Positions 1 through 19,102 of a stretch of 64,000 nucleotides of DNA are shown one piece after another. The stretch comes from Mesostigma viride. Taxonomy: Eukaryota; Streptophyta; Mesostigmatophyceae; Mesostigmatales; Mesostigmataceae. The stretch lies in the NCBI GenBank assembly GCA_009746045.1, contig RPFO01000213.1:5691261-5755260 (forward strand), read 5' to 3'. Both the position numbers and the translations under genes were made by a program. The notes under the pieces were generated by a model. The model was not told the DNA's origin, did not search any database, and saw only the letters and a program-made list of their open reading frames with translations. Every line of letters begins with the position of its first letter. Positions within the stretch are counted from its first letter, which is position 1.

Positions 1-175
1 TTTTCCAGCCCCCCCGCTAGTTTTTTTTTTGTTGGTATTTGCAGCCATTTGGGTGTGAGCTCTCTGGCTTTTGTGGAAACCCTCTTTATTGTTTCTTTCT
101 AATAACCTGATTGTTCTTCTTACTTCCCGAATGACAATGTCCTTGTTTCATTCCCCGCCCGCCCTGTGCTTGCAG

Positions 176-286
176 GCAATGCCTGCCGCCAAGCCTGCGG
201 CCCAACCCACCGCCAAGCCTACGGCCAAGACTGCCACCAAGCCTGCGGTCCGGCCTGCCGCAAAGCCAGTTGCGGCCCGGCCGTGA
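176..286 (+). CDS. Terminal exon of a gene entering from the left, Lys/Ala/Pro-rich tail
   Basis: A pyrimidine-rich acceptor ending TGCTTGCAG at 175 is followed by an open frame of 36 codons to a TGA at 284-286. The peptide is almost wholly Ala, Pro, Lys, Thr and Val (PAAKPAAQPTAKPTAK style), like the basic tails of linker histones and some ribosomal proteins. No fold or catalytic motif is visible and the rest of the protein lies outside the window, so no function is assigned. Low-complexity tails can arise by chance in GC-rich DNA. The clean acceptor, the in-frame stop and the AATAAA/TGTAA about 200 bases downstream favour a real last exon. Confidence 0.5.
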   Translation, partial: AMPAAKPAAQPTAKPTAKTATKPAVRPAAKPVAARP

Positions 287-489
287 AGCATACCCAGCCC
301 AGCCCAGCAGACGAAGTCCGGGCAGAAACGATTCGGAGACTAAAAGCTCCACTCTAGGCCCTTGAGGGAGAAGGGCCGGATGTCACAGGTCACTGCCTCA
401 AGATGTAGAGGCATCGGTACTATTTCACAATAATGAAAACGTATCGATGAGACAAGCAACGTGCAATATGGGGCTAATTCTCAAGTGAT

Positions 490-515
490 TGTAATTCTAT
501 ATTTTAAGTAATAAA
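490..515 (+). promoter_or_regulatory. Candidate polyadenylation signals
   Basis: TGTAA (490-494, the green-algal type signal) and AATAAA (510-515) lie about 205-225 bases after the stop of the upstream plus-strand exon, in AT-rich sequence. Short motifs like these occur by chance; position is the only support. Confidence 0.25.
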
Positions 516-609
516 CAACGCATTTGGAATGATGGTCTGTTAAGCTGTTTTTGACAAGGCATGTTTTGTGATGACGGTGACCGTATTGCATGTGCGATCG
601 GCATTTCCT

Positions 610-895
610 TCCCCCCCTTTTACCACTTTTTTACCGTTGCCGGTGTGCACTTTTACCATCCTCATTTAAACCACTTCGTGGTATTGTTTTGCCACCCTGT
701 TTTTACCACCTCGTTTAACCACCCTCTTCTTACTTGTGGGGTGAGGTTTACCACTTGGTCCCCACTTTTACCACCTGTTTTTTGCCAGCGAATCCCCCCC
801 ATTGTACCACTTTTACCACATTATATCACATTATATCACTTTATATCACTTTTTACCACCACCTCGACCCCGTTTTACCACTCTTACCACCCTTG
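610..895. repeat. Degenerate TTTTACCAC repeat
   Basis: The 9-10 base motif TTTTACCAC recurs about fifteen times with variable spacers, drifting to TTATATCAC in the middle. It lies between the plus-strand gene and the ankyrin gene. The short open frames across it are artefacts of the repeat. Nothing else is seen between 896 and 1632. Confidence 0.6.
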
Positions 896-1632
896 AGTTC
901 CTCATGTGGAGCTCAGCAGGCAAGCTAATGCGGCTGGTATCAACGACCAGCCTTTCTCTATGTAATCTGTTGCCACATCCATTGTATTCATGCTTGCACA
1001 GCATTCACGCTTGCAGTGTGTTTAAGCTTTCAATTTTGTTTTAGTAAAGCATTGTTGTTGGATCAACCCTCCAAGTAGGCTGCATTGCTCGGCATGAGTG
1101 GCTGCGGAGGACCACTTTATACTATTATCGTCATCACCTTCATAGTCCGGCAGCTAGCCATAATAGGCTTGCAAATTGGCGGCTGCCACAGTTCCTTTAC
1201 AGTCGGCCCGCATATGAATGAAACCCACAAATTCCGGCAAGCTACGACATACAGGTACAGCTGAGATCCTCACAGAAGTCATCAGCCGAATCCTGCCATG
1301 CTTTGCCTACTAAATCCCTGGCACTGGGACAGCAGTGGCTTGTTCTTAGTTACAAGCATAGATCCGCTGTTTTGGGTAAATTTTGATTCTAGCTGGTGGG
1401 TAATGGTTGCTACAAACGCGGCTGTATGCCCTCGCGCAGACCTGGAACATGCCATAGAAAGTCCTGGACTATATAGTGCAAGGCTGGCTCGATACATTTA
1501 ATGCAAGTACATTGTTTATGCACGCACAATCAAGGTGCATAACGTGCTTGATTCATGTAAAAGCCACTCACGAACACAGCACTTCAAACTGAGCGCTAGT
1601 GTGATAACACCTTTCAATGTCTTGCAACCCAC

Positions 1633-4600
1633 CTGGTCGGTATCCTCCAGATCCGCCAGACCCATGCCAGCAACCTCAACCAGGTATTTCATGACGTGGA
1701 GGTGGCCACCACTCGCCGCCCAGTGGATGACGCTCCATTCGCCTTTCTGCGTCACCGGCGCAGTACATACGGAAAAAAACACGCAGATATCAGCAAAGCC
1801 AAAAGAAATGGCTAAAAATATACTACTAGAAGTATAAAGCTAGCGTACTTCAATTTTTTAAGAAAGACTAATCTTATTTCCTCGCAACTGACCCAAGCAT
1901 GAAAGCCAACCAGCAAGGTGAAGCACAAGTAGGCGTTACAATCATGCCATTCCTCGCATTAGCCAAATAATTGTCGATTGTGATGAGAAAATCTTCAGCA
2001 CATAGCATGTCTGCGATGCATCGAAGTCTACGGGCTACAGAACGGGATTTATTATTCCGGCGCCCAATGGCCTCCATGGGACAGGCGCGCGCGCCAGACT
2101 CGCCCCCGCGCCGCCCCCGCCCCCGCCCCGCCCCCGCCCCCGCCCCACCCCCGCCCCCGCCCCCGCCCCGCCCCCACCCCCGCCCCCGCCGCCGCCGCCG
2201 CCCCCGCCCCGCCGCCGCCCCGCCCCGGCCACCGCCCCTGCCCCTGCCCCTGCCCCGCCCCCGTCCCCGCCATCACCATCACCACCACCACCGCCACCGC
2301 CACCCCCCCCCCCCAAAAAAAAAAAAAAAAAAAGACCCAAAACACACAAAAAAGCTACTACCCCACTACTTGGGCAGCCCTTTTTCTCGTCACTTCGCGC
2401 TTTTTCGCCGGCCCCTTCCCCAATCAGCTGCCCCTGCAGCTCATCGCCAGTTCATTTCGCGTTCCTGCAATTTGCTGATACTCGCGCCCTCGCACAAGGC
2501 TGCGTCTTCCCGTCACTTCGCCCCTTTTCGCGGAGGCTCCTACGTGGCCCATCCCCATACTTCCCGCCCCCAACCCCGCCTGATTTCGCCGCTACTACTC
2601 CACACCTCCAAGCAGAGTTTGCATTACCATACACCCAAGGACAGGCACGCCTAGCTAGTAACGCAGCAGCATACTTGTGATGACAGTAACCAAATTTTCC
2701 GCAGGCCAGATATTCTGCACACAACTCCAACGCCCACCCGGGCATCATAGCATCTACTATTTTAGCGCTGCCACAAAGGCCAGTTTGACATGTTCTATTC
2801 GGTGCGACTGGTTGCATTGCAAAACCTGCAATGCCACCACGTGTGACGCTGTCACCGGCCCACGTTCCACTAATTAACCTAGCTGACTATCTTATGTTTG
2901 GGGAGTCGTTGTTCCCATCATGAGGGTTGTTCCTTGCGGGCTGGGAGACGCTGGGTGGCTTCCATAAGCAAGAACTGACCTTGGTTTTCCGACGCAAATC
3001 CATGCGCCTGCTCGTCAGGTACATAATGATGTCCAGGTGTCCGTGGATGGCAGCCAAGTGCAGCCCATCACATCCCTCCTGTAGTAGTCCAAGTTTCCAC
3101 CAGGGAACCACAGGGACGTCACCCACAGAAAAAAAAAAATTATATGAAGAAACGACATGCACATGGCAATGCTCCTAAGTTCCAAAAGACGGAGGCCGTG
3201 CGGACGTGTGAACACTTGGCGACTGGGAACATTGCCACGCACTGCTTCTCTAATCATACACGTATCCGACGTGTGAAAACGCATTGACATGGCAGCATGC
3301 AGCAGGGGAACCAAAACATGGCCTTCACTCTCTGCACGACCACGGCGAGGTATGCATCTTTACCCAGCTCACGACTGCAGTCATGCCTGGAAGTGCCAAT
3401 TAGGCAATCAAGCCAACTTTTTCCTAATCCAACCCCCTTCCATGAACCCGAGATTTAATCCAGGAACCAGAGAATCAAGGCAGGTTTGCGAGGCAGACAC
3501 ACATCCATGGGGTATGGCTCGTGTTTGCTAGCAGCTGCCATGCCATATGAATGCAGTCGTAACTACTTGAGACTTCGCACACATGGCGGTCATGACATCC
3601 CCGCTGCATCAATGTGTTCACACAAAGAGGTAAGCGTTGCTGACTTCACTCATGCTCTAAAGCTATAGGCCGAGAGAGCACGAGCCAGTGGCATTTACAA
3701 ATCACTTGACTAAGCCAGCCTAACCACGCTCCCATCGCATTTATGTAATTAATGATGAGGATCCAGGCTCCCATGGTGTCATCATGGCCCGTCGAGGTGT
3801 TGTTGGCATGTATGTAATTAATGATGAGGATTCAAGCTCCCTTGGTGTCATCATGGCCCGTCTACGTACATGGATGGCATTTATGTAATTAATGATGAGG
3901 ATTCAAGCTCCCTTGGGGTCATCATGGCCCGTCTACGTACATGGATACCATCTATGTAATTAATGATGAGGATTCACGCTCCCATAGTGTCATCATGGCC
4001 CGTCTACGTCCATGGATGGCATTTATGTAATTAATAAAGAGGATTCAGGCTCCCTTGGGGTCATCATGGCCCGTCTACGTACATGGATGGCATGTATGTA
4101 ATTATGATGAGGATTCAGGCTCCCTTGGTGTCATCATGGCCCGTCTAGGTGTTGTTGGCATGTATGTAATTAATGATGAGGATTCAGGCTCCCATAGTGT
4201 CATCATGGCCCGTCTACGTACATGGATGGCATTTATGTAATTAATGATGAGGATTCATCCATGTACGTAGACGGGCCATGATGACACCAAGGGAGCCTGA
4301 ATCCTCATCATTAATTACATACATGCCAAAACACCTAGACGGGCCATGATGACACCAATGGAGCTTGAATCCTCATCATAATTACATAGATGCCATCCAT
4401 GTACGTAGACGGGCCATGATGACACCAAGGGAGCCTGAATCGTCATCATTAATTACATAATAGATGCTATCCATGTACGTAGACGGGCCATGATGGCACC
4501 AAGGGAGCCTGAATCCTCATCATTAATTACATAAATGCCATCCATGTACGTGGACGGGCCATGATGACACTTTGGGAGCCAGAATCCTCATCATTAATTA

Positions 4601-7600
4601 CATACATGCCAACAACACCTAGACGGGCCATGATGACCCCAAGGGAGCCTGAATCCTCATCATAATTACATAGATGCCATCCATGTACGTAGACGGGCCA
4701 TGATGACACCAAGGGAGCCTGAATCCTCATCATTAATTACATAATAGATGCTATCCATGTACGTAGACGGGCCATGATGACACCAAGGGAGCCTGAATCC
4801 TCATCATTAATTACATAAATGCCATCCATGTACGTAGACGGGCCATGATGACACTATGGGAGCCTGAATCCTCCTCATTAATTATATACATGCCAACAAC
4901 ACCTAGACGGGCCATGATGACCCCAAGGGAGCCTGAATCCTCATCATTAATTACATAAATGCCATCCATGTACGTAGACGGGCCATGATGACACCATGGG
5001 AGCCTGAATCCTAATCATTAATTACATACATGCCAACAACACCTAGACGGGCCATGATGACACCAAGGGAGCCTGAATCCTCATAATTAATTACATACAT
5101 GCCAGCAACACCTAGACGGGCCATGATGACACCAAGGGAGCATGAATCCTCATCATTTAGTATTCTTTGACATCCGTGTAGTGAAGGATCCTAGAAAGCA
5201 CTCTCAAGCGAGCAAACCACAGACAATCCGTGGACACAGGGCACTTATGGAGGGTGCATCAGAATCAACACATAGTCCATTTGGGGTATTAAGCGGCATG
5301 GGCGGCGTTGAGTGGCATCGGTAAACATGCCTCGCTTGGAATACTGCGGAGCCGCGTCCTGCAGAGGCCTTCAAACCCGTAGAGGTAGCCAGCCATTCCT
5401 GGCTTGCCGGCCCCATGGAACTACACCCAGACTCAAAAGAGCTGGCACGCGACTTGTTCGTGGGTGCCAGATTAACACAGCGATGGTCATACATCGGAAT
5501 ATGCACCCAGAGCGATGTCCTTGCAGCTACTGTAATTCTAAAATGACAGGTGAATTCAGATTACAACAGAGTTGACATGCTCAACTGGCCAATGTCACAG
5601 CATGCCCGAGAGTGAACGAAGGAAAAAACTGTGTACATCAGAGCTTACCCAGCTGGGCTTGACCAGGACCCTATCCTTATGCGTCGGCATGGCCGACTAA
5701 GCCGTTCGATGTTCATGTTGCGGACGCGGGGCATGCTAGTACGCGCAAAACACTGCCAAGCTAGCACACGATACAGCCCAGCTGAGAGCAGGACAAGCTG
5801 GCTTGGGCGTGGGCACATCAGCAATTAATGTTACAAGATCGGGGGCTCCGCCCCCGAACCCCCGCTACTTGACAGATTCTGTGCCTCAACGGCTTTTTGG
5901 GCCTCAACGGCAGGTACTAGCAGTTCCGTACACGCCCACTCACACAGCCCGCCCGCTAGCAAGTCAGCCGAACCTGTCCGGCCGGCCACAGGTTGGGATC
6001 CCATGGATGACGCCACAATTCCATGCAAATTCATGGTGCCGGCGGGTTCGCTGGCCTATTTTGGGAAGCCGGTGGCTGAACCGATCCGCAAATAAACCTG
6101 GTCTGTCAATAAGTCAGGTCCGTCCGTCCGTCAGCTTTATTGCTTTTTGCCAGCAACTGCCCAATACCCCTTGAATCAGTCCGCTCCTCGCCGTTTTCCT
6201 TGCCTGTTTCCCACTTCCGTCATGAATTCGTATCCGTCGTCCAAGGTACACTCGCGACGCATCGCTCAGGCTCGTTCCTACGCTGAGCTACTCGCGAAAA
6301 CTTGACCATTACGTACGTTACGAGCGTTTATGTGTAATTCCCGCCAAAAAAACATTGGTTTGTTTGGTTCCCGTCTGAGAAAAGTTTGGCCGCCAGATGT
6401 CTCGCGGTGACAGGCCGCTAGAAAGCCTAAGGATCCAATCTGCTGAAAGAATTTGGGGAAACAAATTGTGCGTTCGGAATTCTGCTCTACGGGGGTACAG
6501 AAAAGGTTTGCGGGAAGAGTTTGCGAAACAACTTGCGGACCATGAGGCATAATCGTAGTACATAGGGCCACATCATGCCAAGATGATTTGGGGACATACA
6601 CTCACAGCAAAAATGGCCCCAACATACAAGCATCGATGAGTATTTCATCTCGTGAAGTTCAGTAGCAGCAAAACGTACATCTAAGTTTTGTGTTTCAACG
6701 TAAAGACACTCACCCAGTTCTTTCTGTTCACGTCCACGCCCTTGACTTCCACCAGGTACTTCACCAGCTCTAGACGGTTAGCGCACACCGCCTTGTGAAA
6801 GACGCCATTTCCCTCCTGTTTACACGTGCAACGGAAACGACCATGGAAACCACGCGGCTTGATTGTGGTTCCTGCACATTTCCATACGCGCTGAAAGCAT
6901 CCAAAGAAGCTTTTTGAACCGCGGAAAGTGTAAGAGACCATTACTATTAATTAAGATTCTTGCCACTAATAGGATTCGTACGCCACCCTTGTAACTATTA
7001 GGATTCTGATGCAGGGCACATCATGACGAGAGAAGAAAAATTCTCATGCAGTCTGCTTGTCATATCCCCACCACCAAAGGAACTTTCATTTCTAATTTGT
7101 TAAGGAGCCTCCTTTCTTTTTTCTAATTTTTTCTAACTGAATTTTTGTCGTAAAGCCCCCATTCTGTCTGTGACACCCAGGCTGTGCATCACGCCAGATC
7201 GAATACTTTTGGCAGGAGAACTGCAGCTACAGAGATTTCGAAGCAAAAAAGGTATTTTGAGGCATGCCTTGCAGTCATAGACCTTTGGCTTTCACTTCGC
7301 TGGGATCCACACGCAAATATAAATATATATAGATCTTTGGCTTTCACGTCGCTGGGATCCACATGCAAATATAAACATATAGTATTATATATATATAGAC
7401 CTTTGGCTTTCGCATCGCTGGGATCCACATGCAAATATTCATGTATAGTATTATATATATATAGACCTTTGGCTTTCACGTCGCTGGGATCCACATGCAA
7501 GGACATGACCCACAAGACCGCTATGTATTCCTGACATGCCCATGGCTTCACAGTAGAAGCTTCCCTATCGCTATACGGTACGGCATGGGTATATATGGTA

Positions 7601-8780
7601 GCCTCTGCATGGAAGTGCGCCATTGTGCCAGGGCATACTGCTATGGGGAGGATGACTGGGAGTGCACAGTATACGGGATGACCCAGTGTGATAGCATCTA
7701 CCGGTATGCAGGTAAGCCTGGTGAGCGCCATGCATACCCTACTGCCACATCCACCGACGTCAACGCTCGTGCATTCTTCCACTGGCAGGGTAGTGGACAC
7801 CCACCTACACCAAGTCCAAATTCTCTGCACTTTCCTGCTTACAAAACTAGCCTCCTACACTAGCTTTCTTGCAAGCTTCCACCGGCATGCAATGATGGCA
7901 TACAATCATGCCATACCATTACAATGTGCCTGATAGCACAGCACATCCTTCTGCAGCTCACCTTTGGCTATCTAATACAGCCCAGGGCTGCTTGTTGCCA
8001 GGCAGGCCAGATACATAAAAGCAGGCACCTGCTGTACTCCCAGCCCCACATTCTTGCCAAGAGGATATCGGCTGGTCGGGAGAATGAGAGTCTTCTATAT
8101 TTATGTGCCATTCCATATAAATGTGGGTGATAGCAAATAGACACCACTGAAATAGCTGCGTGATAGCAAATATACACCACTGAAATAGCTGTATCCATGG
8201 GGCCTGCAGCTGCAGAGCGCCTCTGCCCTGTCGTAGGCGTTCCACAATATACAAATTCGGAGGCGTTAGCCCTTGCTGCAAGCATTAGGCCCATTCTGTA
8301 AGCCGTGGGGGGGCTTATCGTCCCCAGTTGCCTGATGTTACCTTCACCGGATGTAAACTGCAGCGTGACCACGGGCAGGCCTGCCATTATTAACAACGAA
8401 GTTGAATATGGCGGCCGATGTCAACCCAAGTAAAATGTTACCAACAGCGCATATTGGTGACCCACAGAGGTGTATTTATGCTAACTGCTCCCTGAGAGAT
8501 ACTACATTAACTGTTCATGCGTAGGGCAACTATCCGTACACCACCAATATAGGCACTACATGAACTATGTACGGTTACTAGTGGCATCCGTAGAGCACCA
8601 CCGCTATACTACGTCAACTGTGTAGGGTAGTGCTATCTGAATGCAACCGCTCATCGCAGTCCTGAGCAGCGCACTTACCGGGTCTTCATGCTTCAAATCC
8701 ACAAGCTCCACGTCCAGCAGGTGCTTGACCAAGGCCAAGTCGCCAGCTGTCGCGGCGACCAGGAGCGCTTTTTGCCCATC
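1633..8780 (-). CDS. Ankyrin-repeat protein, one repeat per exon (partial model)
   Basis: Four minus-strand exons each encode one ankyrin repeat of 33-38 residues: 8780-8679 (34 codons), 6815-6714 (34), 3078-2980 (33) and 1746-1633 (38). All have AG acceptors and GT donors (GTAAGT, GTGAGT, GTCAGT, GTGGGT) and all are phase 0, so they join in frame. Ankyrin signatures are clear: LLVAATAGDLALVKHLL, FHKAVCANRLELVKYLVEV, LHLAAIHGHLDIIMYL and IHWAASGGHLHVMKYLVEV. Ankyrin repeats mediate protein-protein contacts; no other domain is visible, so the partner is unknown. The start and the last exon were not found, and further exons may lie in the introns. A possible earlier exon is at 9993-9908. Alternatively these could be exons of a pseudogene, but the conserved phases and splice sites argue against decay. 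Confidence 0.68.
2100..2335. repeat. C-rich compound microsatellite with A tract
   Basis: Blocks of CCCCGC, CCG, CCCCTG and CCACCATCA motifs end in C10-A20. It lies in the intron between the last two visible ankyrin exons. The Pro-rich and Gly-rich frames across it on both strands are repeat artefacts. Confidence 0.85.
3737..5157. repeat. Inverted satellite: about 70-bp monomers head-to-head
   Basis: About seven monomers of about 70 bp, keyed by GTAATTAATGATGAGGATTC and TCATCATGGCCCGTCTA, run on the plus strand from 3737 to 4255. The same monomer then runs reverse-complemented from 4256 to 5157, about thirteen copies. Two subtypes exist: A ends CTACGTACATGGATGG and B ends CTAGGTGTTGTTGGC. 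Outward from the junction the order begins A, B, A, A, A on both arms. The array lies inside the intron between ankyrin exons 6815-6714 and 3078-2980. Confidence 0.9.
7279..7502. repeat. Four tandem copies, 52-68 bp
   Basis: Units starting near 7279, 7331, 7399 and 7465 share ACCTTTGGCTTTC and CGCTGGGATCCACATGCAAA and are separated by TATATA-rich spacers. They sit in an ankyrin-gene intron. On the minus strand each ends AAAGCCAAAG before GTCTAT, which could be a copied exon end, but I found no source exon. Confidence 0.75.
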
Positions 8781-9156
8781 CTGCACGCCAACGAACAAAT
8801 GACAATGAGTATATGCCATGCGTATTGTGCCATGTGTTTTATGTGCCGAACATATGCCAACGAATGAACGGACAATACCACGTTGTGTCATTAGCTACGT
8901 AGACCCTGCACCATTATAGCGGAAGTGGGCTCGTCGAGACATCGTCGTTTGATACCATGAGACCGACCCTGCCAGAGCTTCTCCCACTTGCCCTGTATGA
9001 CACCATGATTCCGCGCCAGGCTGCGCCTTGCCTTGATTTTCCTGCCCATACTAAGCATCCCCTTATGTTCAAGTCCCAGTTTTATTTCGCTTCCAGGCGC
9101 TGCATGGTCTACCAGCCAGCCACCTGCACATCCCCCCCGCCCAACCGCCTGGCCGC

Positions 9157-9290
9157 TCCCACCCCCACCCCCACCCCCACCCCCACCCCCACCCCCACCC
9201 CCACCCCCACCCCCACCCCCACCCCCACCCCCACCCCCACCCCCACCCCCACCCCCACCCCACCCCCACCCCCACCCCCACCCCCACCTG
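9157..9290. repeat. CCCCCA hexamer microsatellite
   Basis: About 22 copies of the hexamer ACCCCC in nearly perfect tandem. Open frames of Pro-Thr, poly-Pro and Trp-Gly across it are artefacts. Unique sequence flanks it on both sides. Confidence 0.9.
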
Positions 9291-9475
9291 CCTTCCTACC
9301 AGCTGCTCAACAGATTGCTACCCCAAACATGCACCATAAGTGGTGGCAAAATTGTCAACATTTGAAAACGCGGCCTGATTAAGACTTCACAAATCACTGC
9401 AATTGTTTGTTGTGCTCAGCATAACAGGATGCAAGTAGAGTAAGCTCACTGGTGGCGAATGCCCACATAGCCTTG

Positions 9476-9760
9476 CCTTATGTGTTCTTATAGCCCACAA
9501 GGTATCCAATGCCTAATGTGTTCTTAAAGCCCACAAGGTATCCAATGCCTAATGTGTTCTTATAGCCCACAAGGTATCCTTGCCTAATGTGTTCTTATAA
9601 CCCACAAGGTATCCAATGCCTAATGTGTTCTTATAGCCCACAAGGTATCCAATGCCTAATGTGTTCTTATAGCCCACAAGGTATCCAATGCCTAATGTGT
9701 TCTTATAGCCCACAAGGTATCCAATGCCTAATGTGTTCTTATAGCCCACATGGTATCCAA
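9476..9760. repeat. 36-bp tandem repeat, about 8 copies
   Basis: The unit contains TGTGTTCTTATAGCCCACAA and GGTATCCAATGCC. Copies are nearly identical and the period of 36 keeps the frame open on both strands. There are no spacers, so it is not a CRISPR array. No coding context flanks it. Confidence 0.85.
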
Positions 9761-9907
9761 GAATTCACATCCCTTGACGAAAGTAACTCAACCTGCAAAG
9801 CTCACCTAAAAGATCAATACTGAACCAGTGGGCTCAAGCTATTGTTAAAAAAAACAAAAAAACCAATCTGTAGAATATAGACGAATCTGTGTACTGAATA
9901 GTCGCAC

Positions 9908-9993
9908 CTCTGGGATCTCCACCCCCGCAGCAGACGGGGGCCGGGTGATCTTGAGGTAACAAATGTTGCGCACAATGGTATTCAAATGCTCTA
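9908..9993 (-). CDS. Candidate upstream exon of the ankyrin gene
   Basis: An acceptor ending ATGTACCAG and a GTGCGA donor bound an 86-base frame that includes NTIVRNICYLKITRPP and ends GVEIPE. It ends in phase 0, as needed to join the ankyrin exon at 8780. The resemblance to an ankyrin repeat is weak (an IVRNICYL helix-like stretch only), so this is a guess from position and phase. Confidence 0.3.
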
Positions 9994-10413
9994 CTGGTAC
10001 ATTGCAGTTATTAAGTTTTGAGCCCGGCCTGTGCGCCCAGGGCGGGCGATGGATGCAAGCAACATGCCCACAGGCACAGCACAAGGCAAAAGAGTGAGCA
10101 AAATTATGTACAATGGCCCTGGCTGCGGGCATTCTACACGAGAAAAATAGCTTGCGCATCTGAGACATAGCCCAGCCAGATACCAAATCCTGTGCCACGA
10201 ACCAGCTCACACCATTACCCACGTGTACGTCTCATTCACTATGAAAAATTTAAAATGCTACAAAACATCATGCTGCAAAGACATAATACTTGTAACGATA
10301 GCCTCTCTGATAACCGAACGCCCAAAGGCAGCGTTCCAAGGCATGCGGAGCTAGTAGGCATGCATGGCACTGGTCACTCTAAGTTGCTCTTTCTAGCAAT
10401 AAATCACACACAC

Positions 10414-10452
<39 letters not shown>

Positions 10453-11002
10453 GGCGCAGGTGGTGTCACGCGTCAGCGGGAATGGAGGGAGGAATAGATT
10501 GAGGCTTACCAATGTGCTTAGGTTGGTGGTTCACATACATAGCCCTCCAATCTTTGTTATGGATTGCAAGGTGGCCGAACGGACGCCCGTAGGCTTCCCT
10601 GTGCCTCGTATGAGAGGAGGGTTGCGTGGGATATTTCGATGACGCCTGTGCCCCTGTTTGGTAGTCACAACTCACAATTGAGCATGTATCAATCTGCACA
10701 TTGGAATGATAGCTCTCTCGAGTTTGAACAGAAACGGGCTCTCATCACAACTGAGAAAAAAAGTCAAGGTAGCCCAGTTGACACAAAAAGATCCATGGTG
10801 TCTACCACCCCCTTGAGCAGCACCTGCAACTCTACTTACACATCCCTCATAAATAGCCTCTTACTACTGTTAAGACCTATGTATGGCATCCGGCACTGAC
10901 ACATAATCATACAGGTTACAGGTTATATTCAATACAACTGGGCATCTGTCCCCGCCTTTCCCACACCTTTTACAATTGCAATAGCCATGTGGCATCCGGC
11001 AC
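9994..11002. other. Intergenic or UTR stretch with a (CA)n tract
   Basis: No exon is supported here. It contains a CA dinucleotide run at 10405-10450. A TGTAA on the minus strand near 10970 may serve as the polyadenylation signal of the RING/TRAF-finger gene, whose stop is at 11003. Confidence 0.5.

Positions 11003-19102
<8,100 letters not shown>

Noticed and set aside
5841-5855. GGGGGC..GCCCCC hairpin as a transcription terminator
   Set aside because: A rho-independent terminator is not expected in nuclear DNA; short GC palindromes are common in GC-rich eukaryote genomes.
7189-7830. 213-codon minus-strand frame as an ankyrin-gene exon
   Set aside because: It is dominated by the 52-68 bp tandem repeat with TATATA spacers, and no ankyrin signature is visible.
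9476-9760. CRISPR array
   Set aside because: The 36-bp units are contiguous with no unique spacers, and the context is eukaryotic.
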